Shown piece by piece: positions 9,642 through 23,075 of a stretch of 64,000 nucleotides of DNA (the first letter of the stretch is position 1; each line of letters begins with the position of its first letter). The stretch lies in contig CM058239.1 in NCBI GenBank assembly GCA_030180135.1, forward strand, positions 116,531,318-116,595,317, given 5' to 3'. A program made the position numbers and the translations under genes. This DNA is from Orychophragmus violaceus (Eukaryota; Streptophyta; Magnoliopsida; Brassicales; Brassicaceae). The notes under the pieces are model-generated. The model saw only the letters and a list, made by a program, of their open reading frames with translations, was not told the origin of the DNA and did no database searches.

Positions 9642-10482
9642 TCTAAATTTGAGTGGGAGTTTGTGGGCTTTATTTAGTTATTTGATATGTTCTTGTAAAA
9701 CATTATTTTATGTTTAATGAAATTATTATTTCAAGATTATTTTAACTGTGATGAAATAATCGTTCCAAAAATGATATGAACCATTTTATAGGTCATCGAA
9801 GTAAGTGACTTGATCTTGAGTCATCAAAGTCATTTAGCTTGATCATGAGACCCTATATTTGATAGATGTTTCATATCATCATGTCCCTAGTCGAAGGTTG
9901 TTGAAATTGGAACACCAACAACCGTGTGAGACTGGATTGGTACGTGACTTATGACAAAGTCTCAGTGTGTCATAGATGCGCGGCATCAAAGTCAGTACAT
10001 AGGTGTATGTTTGGGAACATACGACCGGACAAGACCCGCTTATAAGAACTCTTCAGGATATTTATATATGTGTCATAAGAGATTCTTACTACGACTATAG
10101 AGTATAGTCCTTAGACCTGAGTTCGCATGCATGTGACTGCACATGGACTGATGCACTTTGATCATTGTCTAACGCTATCGTTATGCGATAGCTATAAGGA
10201 CCTTGTTTGGGCACATTATGAAATGAGTAGTTTACAGTGATGGAACAAGACGGAATTTGTCCCTCCAATATAAATGGAGTGAATATCTCTAGGCCAGTCG
10301 GAGATTTGAATACTGGAAAATGCATGGCCATGCTCAAACGGACTTTCCCGAGTCGTTTGGATTGTCAGTATCAAATCAGAGTCCGATCAACAAGATTAGA
10401 CTTTATAAGGATGACACTAATCTTGCCTTATGACTAATCGAGATATTGAGACAAAAGGATTATGAATACAGAGATTCCAGTA
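9642..10482 (+). other. 3' non-coding region of outer copia element
   Basis: Lies between the pol stop at 9641 and the polypurine tract. It is the same sequence, on the other strand, as 2571-3410 and 62489-63324. No sense coding is visible; the antisense frame is at 10095-10331. Confidence 0.8.
10095..10331 (-). other. antisense open frame in copia 3' region (copy 2 of 3)
   Basis: Same 78-codon frame as at 2722-2958, here on the - strand because its element is on the + strand. Same start (MAMHFPVFKSP), same end (CELRSKDYTL), no stop in between. No recognised domain. Confidence 0.3.
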
Positions 10483-10494
10483 CAAGTGGGAGAT
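10483..10494 (+). other. polypurine tract of outer copia element
   Basis: CAAGTGGGAGAT directly before the LTR start TGTTGGAATTGTG at 10495. Confidence 0.85.
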
Positions 10495-11136
10495 TGTTGG
10501 AATTGTGTCCAGTAATCTCGGTATTGTCTCTAGAAAGTAAGAGTATGTCAATGATCAGACATAAGTCATGTAATACTGGGGGTCATGATGGCTTGCTAGA
10601 GTCCGCTCATGATCTATAAGTCTTGGACTTATTGCCTTTATTATATGATCCCATATGGGTCACACGCCTAAGCTAACAGGAATATGTGTTGGAACGGCTT
10701 AGCAGAAGTACGATGAAAGTGCCAGGCATTTGTCGTACTAAGAGAGAAAGATTAATGGGTCTGATTAAATGGGATTTAATCAGATTGGTATTTTGGGCCC
10801 AAAAGCCCAAAAGGGAAAGAGAAGGCTTTTATAAACTAAAAGCCAAATCTTTCCTCAAAAAAACTAACCCTAACACTGGCCGCGATTTCTCTCTCCTCTC
10901 TGCGCCTCCCATCAGCTCGGTCTAGCAGCCGTTTTCTGTGATCGCGTGTGTGAGCCTTTGGAGGATTCATCTCTCGGTGTTTCTATCTGATCTCTGACCT
11001 GTTCTATCAATTCCGCTGCAACAAACAGGTAAAAGGTGAGATCATCTAATGTTTCTATTCAAGAGAACCTAGATCCGTATGTTTAGGTTGATATGAATCT
11101 GTGAATTGAATCAGGATCAACTAAACGGTTCCTTCA
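10495..11136 (+). repeat. 3' LTR of outer copia element
   Basis: 642 bp from TGTTGGAATTGTG to GGTTCCTTCA, followed at once by satellite (CCAGATGCACCGCC). It is homologous to the nested LTR but clearly diverged. Where the nested LTR has CGATCG palindromes this one has an ATTAAAT...ATTTAAT inverted repeat (about 10765-10785). A TATAAA lies at 10830-10835. It would drive transcription toward the satellite array. Confidence 0.9.
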
Positions 11137-13179
11137 CCAGATGCACCGCCGAGAAGGATTCTAAGGCCAAAACCTCCTAATGAACTGACGTGAAGGACTA
11201 TCTTGGCTATACTGACTAACAGGATGGAAACGAACTGACGGGAAGGACTATCTCGGCCATACTGACTGATGTGATGGATTATCCTGACCAGATGCACCGC
11301 CGAGAAGGATTCCAAGGCCAAAACCTCCTAATGGACTGACGGGAAGGACTATCTCGGCCATACTGACTGACGGGACGGAAACGAACTAACGTGAAGGACT
11401 ATCTCGGCCATACTGACTAACGGGATGGAAACGAACTGACGGGAAGGACTATCTCGGCCATACTGACTAACGGGATGGATTATCCTGACCAGATGCACCG
11501 CCGAGAAGGATTCTAAGGCCAAAATGCAAGTTTCCATGACCCAGGAAGAATTGGATCGAGTTTTTTTGAAACTATCATGACCAAAACCCTTAAAATATGA
11601 TATAAAAGAGGTCTGGTGAAGAAATTGGTGGAAAAAACAATGACGGGATAGGATAAACTGATTCTATCCACCGGGGGAAGGATCCTAAGGCCAAAATCTC
11701 CTAATGGACTACCGAGATGGAAACGAACTGACGCGAAGGACTATCTCAGCCATACTGACTGACGTGATGGATTATCCTGACCGGATGAACCGCCGGGAAG
11801 GATCCTAAGGCCAAAACCTCCTAATGGACTAACAGAAAGGACTATCTTGGCCATACTGACTAACGGGATGGATTATCATGACCGGATGAACCGCCGGGAA
11901 GGATCCCAAGACCAAAAAACCACCCTAAATGACGTAAGGTGTGGAATCCCTCGACCAAAAAAACAAAGGACTAGCATTCTCGAGGCCAGAATGACTGACG
12001 GGATGGAAACGAACTGACGGAAAGGACGATCTTGGCCATACTGACTAACGTAATGGATTATCCTGACCAGATGCACCGCCGAGAAGGATTATAAGGCCAA
12101 AATGCAAGTTTCCATGACCCAGGAAGAATTGGATCGAGTTTTTTTGAAACTATCATGACCAAAACCCTTAAAATGGGATATAAAAGAGGTCTGGTCAAGA
12201 AATTGGTGGAAAAAACAATGACGGGATAGGATAAACTGATTCTATCCACCGGGGGAAGGATCCTAAGGCCAGAACCTCCTTATGGACTGACGGGAAGGAC
12301 TATCTCGGCCATACTGACTAACGGGATGGATTATCCTGACCAGATGCACCGCCGAGAAGGATTCTAAGGCCAAAATGCAAGTTTCCACTAATGACGGGAT
12401 GGATTATCCTTTCCAGATGCACCGCCGAGAAGGATTCTAAGGGGCCAAAAAACCACCCTAATGACGTAAGGTGTGGAATCCCTCGGCCAAAACAACAAAG
12501 GACTAGCATTCTCGCGATGGATTATCCTGACAAGATGCACCGCCGAGAAGGATTCTAAGACCAAAACCTCCTAATGGACTGACGGGAAGGACTATCTCGG
12601 CCATACTGACTGACGTGATGGATTATCCTGACCAGATGCACCGCCGAGAAGGATTCTAAGGCCAAAACCTCCTAATGAACTGACGTGAAGGACTATCTTG
12701 GCCATACTGACTAACGGGATGGAAACAAACTGACGGGATGGAAACGAACTGACGGGAAGGACTATCTCGGCCATACTGACTGGCGTGATGGATTATCGTG
12801 ACCAGATGCACCGCCGAGAAGGATTCTAAGGCCAAAACCTCCTAATGAACTGACGTGAAGGACTATCTTGGCCATACTGACTAACGGGATGGAAACGAAC
12901 TGACGGGAAGGACTATCTCGGCCATACTGACTGACGTGATGGATTATCCTGACCAGATGCACCGCCGAGAAGGATTCTAAGGCCAAAACCTCCTAATGGA
13001 CTGACGGGAAGGACTATCTCGGCAATACTGACTAACGGGACGGAAACGAACTGACGTGAAGGACTATCTCGGCCATACTGACTAACGGGATGGAAACGAA
13101 CTGACGGGAAGGACTATCTCGGCCATACCGACTAACGGGATGGAAACGAACTGACAGGAAGGACTATCTCGGCCATACT

Positions 13180-16100
13180 GACTAACGGGATGGATTATCC
13201 TGACCGGATGAACCGCCGGGAAGGATCCTAAGGCCAAAAAACCACCCTAAATGACGTAAGGTGTGGAATCCCTCGACCAAAAAAACAAAGGACTAGCATT
13301 CTCGCGGCGAGAATGACTGACGGGATGGAAACGAACTGACGGGAATGACTATCACGGCCATACTGACTGACGGGATGGAAACGAACTGACGGGAAGGACT
13401 ATCTCGGCCATACTGACTGACGGAAGGACTATCTCGGCCATACTGACTAACGGGATGGATTATCCTGACCAAATGCACCGCCGAGAAGGATTCTAAGGCC
13501 AAAATGCAAGTTTCCATGACCCAGGAAGAATTGGATCGAGTTTTTTTGAAACTATCATGACCAAAACCCTTAAAATGTGATATAAAAGAGGTCTGGTGAA
13601 GAAATTGGTGGAAAACAAATGACCCGAAAAACCCGTCTATACACCGTGGGAAGGTTATAGCCTACCGAGAACCAAGGTTCCTTGACCAGAAAAAAGTGAC
13701 TCGAGTTTTTTTGAAACTATCAAGACCCAAACCTCTCAAATGGATAACAAAGAGGTCTGGTGAAGAAATTGGTGGAAAAAACAATGACGGGATAGGATAA
13801 ACTGATTCTATCCACCGGGGGAAGGATCCTAAGGACAAAACCTCCTAATGGACTGACGGGAAGGACTATCTCGGCCATACTGACTAACAGGATGGATTAT
13901 CCTGACCAGATGCACCGCCGAGAAGGATTCTAAGGCCAAAATGCAAGTTTCCATGACCTAGGAAGAATTGGATCGAGTTTTTTTGAAACTATCATGACCA
14001 AAACCCTTAAAATGGGATATAAAAAAGGTCTGGTGAAGAAATTGGTGGAAAAAAATGACCCGAAAAACCCGTCTATACACCGTGGGAAGGTTATAGCCTA
14101 CCGAGAACCAAGGTTCCTTGACCCAAAAAAATTGACTCGAGTTTTTTTGAAACTATCAAGACCCAAACCTCTCAAATGGATAACAAAGAGGTCTGGTGAA
14201 GAAATTGGTGGAAAAAACAATGACGGGATAGGATAAACTGATTCTATCCACCGGGGGAAGGATCCTAATGCCAAAACCTCCTAATGGACTGACGGAAAGG
14301 ACTATCTTGGCCATACTGACTAACGGGATGGATTATCCTTACCAGATGCACCGCCGAGTAGGATTCTAAGGCCAAAATGCAAGTTTCCATGACCCAGGAA
14401 GAATTGGATCGAGTTTTTTTGAAACTATCATGACCAAAACCCTTAAAATGGGATATAAAAGAGGTCTGGTGAAGAAATTGGTGGAAAAAACAATGACGGG
14501 ATAGGATAAACTGATTCTATCCACCGGGGGAAGGATCCTAAGGCCAAAACCTCCTAATGGACTGATGGGAAGGACTATCTCGGCCATACTGACTAACAGG
14601 ATGGATTATCCTGACCAGATGCACCGCCGAGAAGGATTCTAAGGCCAAAATGCAAGTTTCCACCAATGACGGGATGGATTATCCTTTCCAGATGCACCGC
14701 CGAGAAGGATTCTAAAGGGCCAAAAAACCACCCTAATGACGTAAGGTGTGGAATCCCTCGGCCAAAACAACAAAGGACTAGCATTCTCGCGATGGATTAT
14801 CCTGACCAGATGCACTGCCGAGAAGGATTCTAAGGCCAAAATCTCCTAATGGACTGACAGGAAGGACTATCTCGGCCATACTGACTGACGTGATGGATTA
14901 TCCTGACCAGATGCACCGCCGAGAAGGATTCTAAGGCCAAAACCTCCTAATGAACTGACGTGAAGGACTATCTTGGCCATACTGACTAACGGGATGGAAA
15001 CTAACTGACGGGAAGGACTATCTCGGCCATACTGACTAACGGGATGGAAATGAACTGACAGGAAGGACTATCTCGGCCATACTGACTAACGGGATGGAAA
15101 CGAACTGACGGGAAGGACTATCTTGGCCATACTGACTAACGGGATGGATATCATGACCGGATGAACCGCCGGGAAGGATCCTAAGGCCAAAAAACCACCC
15201 TAAATGACGTAAGGTGTGGAATCCCTCGACCAAAAAAACAAAGGACTAGCATTCTCGCGGCCAGAATGAGTGACGGGATGGAAACGAACTGACGGGAATG
15301 ACTATCTCGGCCATACTGACTGACGGGATGGAAACGAACTGACGGGAAGGACTATCTCGGCCATACTGACTGACGGAAGGACTATCTCGGCCATACTGAC
15401 TAACGGGATGGATTATCCTGACCAGATGCACCGCCAAGAAGGATTCTAAGGCCAAAATGCAAGTTTCCATGACCCATGAAGAATTGGATCGAGTTTTTTT
15501 GAAACTATCATGACCAAAACCCTTAAAATGGGATATAAAAGAGGTCTGGTGAAGAAAATGGTGGAAAACAAATGACCCGAAAAACCCGTCTATACACCGT
15601 GGGAAGGTTATAGCCTACCGAGAACCAAGGTTCCTTGACCCGAAAAAATTGACTCGAGTTTTTTTGAAACTATCAAGACCCAAACCTCTCAAATGGATAA
15701 CAAAGAGGTCTGGTGAAGAAATTGGTGGAAAAAACAATGACGGGATAGGATAAACTGATTCTATCCACCGGGGGAAGGATCCTAAGGCCAAAACCTCCTA
15801 ATGGACTGACGGGAAGGAATATCTCGGCCATACTGACTAACAGGATGGATTATCCTGACCAGATGCACCGCCGAGAAGGATTCTAAGGCCAAAATGCAAG
15901 TTTCCATGACCCAGGAAGAATTGGATCGAGTTTTTTTGAAACTATCATGACCAAAACCCTTAAAATGGGATATAAAAGAGGTCTGGTGAAGAAATTGGTG
16001 GAAAACAAATGACCCGAAAAACCCGTCTATACACCGTGGGAAGGTTATAGCCTACCGAGAACCAAGGTTCCTTGACCCGAAAAAATTGACTCGAGTTTTT

Positions 16101-19100
16101 TTGAAACTATCAAGACCCAAACCTCTCAAATGGATAACAAAGAGGTCTGGTGAAGAAATTGGTGGAAAAAACAATGACGGGATAGGATAAACTGATTCTA
16201 TCCACCGGGGGAAGGATCCTAATGCCAAAAGCTCCTAATGGACTGACGGTAAGGACTATCTCGGCCATATTGACTAACGAGATGGATTATCCTGACCAGA
16301 TGCACTGCCAAGAAGGATTCTAAGGCCAAAATGCAAGTTTCCATGACCCAGGAAGAATTGGATCGAGTTTTTTTGAAACTATCATGACCAAAACCCTTAA
16401 AATGGGATAACAAAGAGGTCTGGTGAAGAAATTGGTGGAAAAAACAATGACGGGATAGGATAAACTGATTCTATCCACCGGGGGAAGGATCCTAAGGCCA
16501 AAACCTCCTAATAGACTGACGGGAAGGACTATCTCGGCCATACTGACTAACGGGATGGATTATCCTGACCAGATGCACCGCCGAGAAGGATTCTAAGGCC
16601 AAAATGCAAGTTTCCATGACCCAGGAAGAATTGGATCGAGTTTTTTTGAAACTATCATGACCAAAACCCTTAAAATGGGATATAAAAGAGGTCTGGTGAA
16701 GAAATTGGTGGAAAAAATGACCCGAAAAACCCGTCTATACACCGTGGGAAGGTTATAGCCTACCGAGAACCAAGGTTCCTTGACCCGAAAAAATTGACTC
16801 GAGTTTTTTTTAAACTATCAAGACCCAAACCTCTCAAATGGATAACAAAGAGGTCTGGTGAAGAAATTGGTGGAAAAAACAATGACGGGATAGGATAAAC
16901 TGATTCTATCCACCGGGGGAAGGATCCTAAGGCCAAAACCTCCTAATGGACTGACGGGAAGGAATATCTCGGCCATACTGACTAACGGGATGGATTATCC
17001 TGACCAGATGCACCGCCGAGAAGGATTCTAAGGCCAAAATGCAAGTTTCCATGACCCAGGAAGAATTGGATCGAGTTTTTTTGAAACTATCATGACCAAA
17101 ACCCTTAAAATGGGATATAAAAGAGGTCTTGTGAAGAAATTGGTGGAAAATAAATGACCCGAAAAACCCGTCTATACACCGTGGGAAGGTTATAGCCTAC
17201 CGAGAACCAAGGTTCCATGACCCGAAAAAAATTGACTCGAGTTTTTTTGAAACTATCAAGACCCAAACCTCTCAAATGGATAACAAAGAGGTCTGGTGAA
17301 GAAATTGGTGGAAAAAACAATGACGGGATAGGATAAACTGATTCTATCCACCGGGGGAAGGATCCTAAGGCCAAAACCTCCTAATGGACTGACGGGAAGG
17401 AATATCTCGGCCATACTGACTAACGGGATGGATTATCCTGACCAGATGCACCGCCGAGAAGGATTCTAAGGCCAAAATGCAAGTTTCCATGACCCAGGAA
17501 GAATTGGATCGAGTTTTTTTGAAACTATCATGACCAAAACCCTTAAAATGGGATATAAAAGAGGTCTGGTGAAGAAATTGGTGGAAAACAAATGACCCGA
17601 AAAACCCGTCTATACACCGTGGGAAGGTTATAGCCTACCGAGAACCAAGGTTCCTTGACCCGAAAAAATTGACTCGAGTTTTTTTGAAACTATCAAGACC
17701 CAAACCTCTCAAATGGATAACAAAGAGGTCTGGTGAAGAAATTGGTGGAAAAAACAATGACGGGATAGGATAAACTGATTCTATCCACCGGGGGAAGGAT
17801 CCTAATGCAAAAACCTCCTAATGGACTGACGGTAAGGACTATCTCGGCCATATTGACTAACGAGATGGATTATCCTGACCAGATGCACTGCCAAGAAGGA
17901 TTCTAAGGCCAAAATGCAAGTTTCCATGACCCAGGAAGAATTGGATCGAGTTTTTTTGAAACTATCATGACCAAAACCCTTAAAATGGGATAACAAAGAG
18001 GTCTGGTGAAGAAATTGGTGGAAAAAACAATGACGGGACAGGATAAACTGATTCTATCCACCGGGGGAAGGATCCTAAGGCCAAAACCTCCTAATAGACT
18101 GACGGGAAGGACTATCTCGGCCATACTGACTAACGGGATGGATTATCCTGACCAGATGCACCGCCGAGAAGGATTCTAAGGCCAAAATGCAAGTTTCCAT
18201 GACCCAGGAAGAATTGGATCGAGTTTTTTTGAAACTATCATGACCAAAACCCTTAAAATGGGATATAAAAGAGGTCTGGTGAAGAAATTGGTGGAAAAAA
18301 TGACCCGAAAAACCCGTCTATACACCGTGGGAAGGTTATAGCCTACCGAGAACCAAGGTTCCTTGACCCGAAAAAATTGACTAGAGTTTTTTTTAAACTA
18401 TCAAGACCCAAACCTCTCAAATGGATAACAAAGAGGTCTGGTGAAGAAATTGGTGGAAAAAACAATGACGGGATAGGATAAACTGATTCTATCCACCGGG
18501 GGAAGGATCCTAAGGCCAAAACCTCCTAATGGACTGACGGGAAGGAATATCTCGGCCATACTGACTAACGGGATGGATTATCCTGACCAGATGCACCGCC
18601 GAGAAGGATTCTAAGGCCAAAATGCAAGTTTCCATGACCCAGGAAGAATTGGATCGAGTTTTTTTGAAACTATCATGACCAAAACCCTTAAAATGGGATA
18701 TAAAAGAGGTCTTGTGAAGAAATTGGTGGAAAACAAATGACCCGAAAAACCCGTCTATACACCGTGGGAAGGTTATAGCCTACCGAGAACCAAGGTTCCA
18801 TGACCCGAAAAAAATTGACTCGAGTTTTTTTGAAACTATCAAGACCCAAACCTCTCAAATGGATAACAAAGAGGTCTGGTGAAGAAATTGGTGGAAAAAA
18901 CAATGACGGGATAGGATAAACTGATTCTATCCACCGGGGGAAGGATACTAAGGCCAAAACCTCCTAATGGACTGACGGGAAGGACTATCTCGGCCATACT
19001 GACTAACGGGATGGATTATCCTGACCAGATGCACCGCCGAGAAGGATTCTAAGGCCAAAAAACCACCCTAAATGACGTAAGGTGTGGAATCCCTCGGCCA

Positions 19101-21525
19101 AAACAACAAAGGACTAGCATTCTCGCGGCCAGAATGACTGACGGGACGAAAACGAACTGACGTGAAGGACTATCTCGGCCATACTGACTAACGGGATGGA
19201 AATGAACTGACGGAAAGGACTATCTCGGCCATACTGACTGACGTGATGGATTATCCTAACCATATGCACCGCCGGGAAGGATCCTAAGGCCAAAAAACCA
19301 CCCTAAATGACGTAAGGTGTGGAATCCCTCGGCCAAAAAAACAAAGGACTAGCATTCTCGCGGCCAGAATGACTGACGGGACGGAAACGAACTGACGTGA
19401 AGGACTATCTCGGCCATACTGACTAACGGGATGGAAACGAACTGACGGGAAGGACTATCTCAACCATACTGACTGACGTGATGGATTATCCTGACCGGAT
19501 GAACCGCCGGGAAGGATCCTAAGGCCAAAACCTCCTAATGGACTGACGGGAAGGACTATCTCGGCCATACTGACTAACGGGATGGATTATCCTGACCAGA
19601 TGAACCTCCGGGAAGGATCCTAAGGCCAAAAAACCACCCTAAATGACGTAAGGTGTGGAATCCCTCGGCCAAAACAACAAAGGACTAGCATTCTCGCGGC
19701 CACAATGACTGACGGGATGGAAACGGACTGACGGGAATAACTATATCGGCCATACTGACTGACGGGATGGAAACGAACTGACGGAAAGGACTATCTTGGC
19801 CATACTGACTAACGTGATGGATTATCCTGACCAGATGCACCGCCGAGAAGGATTCTAAGGCCAAAATGCAAGTTTCCATGACCCAGGAAGAATTTGATCG
19901 AGTTTTTTTGAAACTATCATGACCAAAACCCTTAAAATGGGATATAAAAGAGGTCTGGTGAAGAAATTGGTGGAAAACAAATGACCCGAAAAACCCGTCT
20001 ATACACCGTGGATGGAAACGAACTGACGGGAAGGACTATCTCGGCCATACTGACTAACGGGATGGATTATCATGACCAGATGAACCGCCGGGAAGGATCC
20101 TAAGACCAAAAACCCACCCTAAATGACGTAAGGTGTGGAATCCCTCGACCAAAAAAACAAAGGACTAGCATTCTCGCGGCCAGAATGACTGACGGGATGG
20201 AAACGAACTGACGAAAAGGACTATCTTGGCCATACTGACTAACGTGATGGATTATCCTGACCAGATGCACCGCCGAGAAGGATTCTAAGGCCAAAATGCA
20301 AGTTTCCATGACCCAGGAAGAATTGGATCGAGTTTTTTTGAAACTATCATGACCAAAACCCTTAAAATGGGATATAAAAGAGGTCTGGTGAAGAAATTGG
20401 TGGAAAAAACAATGACAGGATAGGATAAACTGATTCTATCCACCGGGGGAAGGATCTTAAGGCCAAAACCTCCTAATGGACTGACAGGAAGGACTATCTC
20501 GGCCATACTGACTAACGGGATGGATTATCCTGACCAGATGCACCGCCGAGAAGGATTCTAAGGCCAAAATGCAAGTTTCCACCAATGACGGGATGGATTA
20601 TCCTTTCCAGATGCACCGCCGAGAAGGATTCTAAGGGGCCAAAAAACCACCCTAATGACGTAAGGTGTGGAATCCCTCGGCCAAAACAACAAAGGACTAG
20701 CATTCTCGCGATGGATTATCCTGACCAGATGCACCGCCGAGAAGGATTCTAAGGCCAAAACCTCCTAATGGACTGACGGGAAGGACTATCTCGGCCATAC
20801 TGACTGACGTGATGGATTATCCTGACCAGATGCACCGCCGAGAAGGATTCTAAGGCCAAAACCTCCTAATGAACTGACGTGAAGGACTATCTTGGCCATA
20901 CTGACTAACGGGATGGAAACGAACTGACGGGAAGGACTATCTCGGCCATACTGACTGACGTGATGGATTATCCTGACCAGATGCACCGCCGAGAAGGATT
21001 CTAAGGCCAAAACCTCCTAATGAACTGACGTGAAGGACTATCTTGGCCATACTGACTAACGGGATGGAAACGAACTGACGGGAAGGACTATCTCGGCCAT
21101 ACTGACTGACGTGATGGATTATCCTGACCAAATGCACCGCCGAGAAGGATTCTAAGGCCAAAACCTCCTAATGGGCTGACGGGAAGGACTATCTCGGCCA
21201 TACTGACTGACGGGACGGAAACGAACTGACGTGAAGGACTATCTCGGCCATACTGACTAAAGGGATATAAACGAAATGACGGGAAGGATTATCTCGGCCA
21301 TACTGACTAACGGGATGGAAATGAACTGACGGGAAGGACTATCTCGGCTATACTGACTAACGGGATGGATTATCCTGACCAGATGCACCGCCGAGAAGGA
21401 TTCTAAGGCCAAAATACAAGTTTCCATGACCCAGGAAGAATTGGATCGAGTTTTTTTGAAACTATCATGACCAAAACCCTTAAAATGGGATATAAAAGAG
21501 GTCTGGTGAAGAAATTGGTGGAAAA
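13180..21525. repeat. large array duplication, copy 1 (partner 40740-47645)
   Basis: Module order and private variants match the partner block at an offset of about 27.56 kb. The offset becomes 27.72 kb after one extra monomer in the partner, then 26.12 kb past 18.7 kb. The last change equals one 1583-bp unit, which is present twice here and once in the partner. Edges are approximate. Confidence 0.75.
15780..19062. repeat. higher-order tandem repeat, 1583-bp period, about two copies
   Basis: Variants such as GACGGTAAGGACTATC with CATATTGACTAACGAGATGG at about 16243 recur at about 17826. The phase holds until 19062, where the second copy continues into module D instead of monomer A. Confidence 0.8.
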
Positions 21526-23075
21526 CAAATGACCCGAAAAAACCCGTCTATACACCGTGGATGGAAACGAACTGACGGGAAGGACTATCTCGGCCATACT
21601 GACTAACGGGATGGATTATCATGACCAGATGAACCGCCGGGAAGGATCCTAAGACCAAAAACCCACCCTAAATGACGTAAGGTGTGGAATCCCTCGACCA
21701 AAAAAACAAAGGACTAGCATTCTCGCGGCCAGAATGACTGACGGGATGGAAACGAACTGACGAAAAGGACTATCTTGGCCATACTGACTAACGTGATGGA
21801 TTATCCTGACCAGATGCACCGCCGAGAAGGATTCTAAGGCCAAAATGCAAGTTTCCATGACCCAGGAAGAATTGGATCGAGTTTTTTTGAAACTATCATG
21901 ACCAAAACCCTTAAAATGGGATATAAAAGAGGTCTGGTGAAGAAATTGGTGGAAAAAACAATGACAGGATAGGATAAACTGATTCTATCCACCGGGGGAA
22001 GGATCTTAAGGCCAAAACCTCCTAATGGACTGACAGGAAGGACTATCTCGGCCATACTGACTAACGGGATGGATTATCCTGACCAGATGCACCGCCGAGA
22101 AGGATTCTAAGGCCAAAATGCAAGTTTCCACCAATGACGGGATGGATTATCCTTTCCAGATGCACCGCCGAGAAGGATTCTAAGGGGCCAAAAAACCACC
22201 CTAATGACGTAAGGTGTGGAATCCCTCGGCCAAAACAACAAAGGACTAGCATTCTCGCGATGGATTATCCTGACCAGATGCACCGCCGAGAACGATTCTA
22301 AGGCCAAAACCTCCTAATGGACTGACGGGAAGGACTATCTCGGCCATACTGACTGACGTGATGGATTATCCTGACCAGATGCACCGCCGAGAAGGATTCT
22401 AAGGCCAAAACCTCCTAATGAACTGACGTGAAGGACTATCTTGGCCATACTGACTAACGGGATGGAAACGAACTGACGGGAAGGACTATCTCGGCCATAC
22501 TGACTGACGTGATGGATTATCCTGACCAGATGCACCGCCGAGAAGGATTCTAAGGCCAAAACCTCCTAATGAACTGACGTGAAGGACTATCTTGGCCATA
22601 CTGACTAACGGGATGGAAACGAACTGACGGGAAGGACTATCTCGGCCATACTGACTGACGTGATGGATTATCCTGACCAGATGCACCGCCGAGAAGGATT
22701 CTAAGGCCAAAACCTCCTAATGGGCTGACGGGAAGGACTATCTCGGCCATACTGACTGACGGGACGGAAACGAACTGACGTGAAGGACTATCTCGGCCAT
22801 ACTGACTAACGGGATATAAACGAAATGACGGGAAGGATTATCTCGGCCATACTGACTAACGGGATGGAAATGAACTGACGGGAAGGACTATCTCGGCTAT
22901 ACTGACTAACGGGATGGATTATCCTGACCAGATGCACCGCCGAGAAGGATTCTAAGGCCAAAATACAAGTTTCCATGACCCAGGAAGAATTGGATCGAGT
23001 TTTTTTGAAACTATCATGACCAAAACCCTTAAAATGGAATATAAAAGAGGTCTGGTGAAGAAATTGGTGGAAAAA
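19870..23075. repeat. higher-order tandem repeat, 1549-bp period, two copies
   Basis: The fusion CACCGTGGATGGAAACGAAC, where a monomer breaks off into the 50-bp module, occurs near 20004 and 21553. Following modules match in order. Each copy contains two consecutive 151-bp sub-units (20.8-21.1 and 22.35-22.65 kb), each made of a 50-bp and a 101-bp module. Confidence 0.82.

Larger units (their letters stand above)
1..11136 (+). mobile_element. Ty1/copia LTR retrotransposon, 5' part outside window, split by a nested element
   Basis: Order on the + strand is integrase C-terminus, reverse transcriptase, RNase H, a non-coding 3' region of about 850 bp, polypurine tract and 3' LTR, which is the copia order. 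The 5' LTR, gag, protease and most of integrase lie left of the window. A related element (1884-9446) is inserted in the RNase H region. The 3' LTR ends at 11136 and abuts satellite directly, so this element was inserted in the satellite array. The target duplication cannot be checked because the left end is missing; the first five bases outside the 3' LTR are CCAGA. Confidence 0.9.

Noticed and set aside
13320..13360. CENP-B-box-like sequence in the 50-bp module (TTCGTTTCCATCCCGTT on the - strand)
   Set aside because: Only the first six bases and parts of the end fit; the obligatory central A and CGGG positions do not. Coincidence is likelier.
20786..21161. Many 60-90 codon open frames in the satellite (for example those reading MALESFSAVHLVRIIHHVSQ)
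   Set aside because: They repeat with the satellite period, have no domain, and occur on whichever strand the local orientation gives. They are stop-poor repeat translation, not genes.
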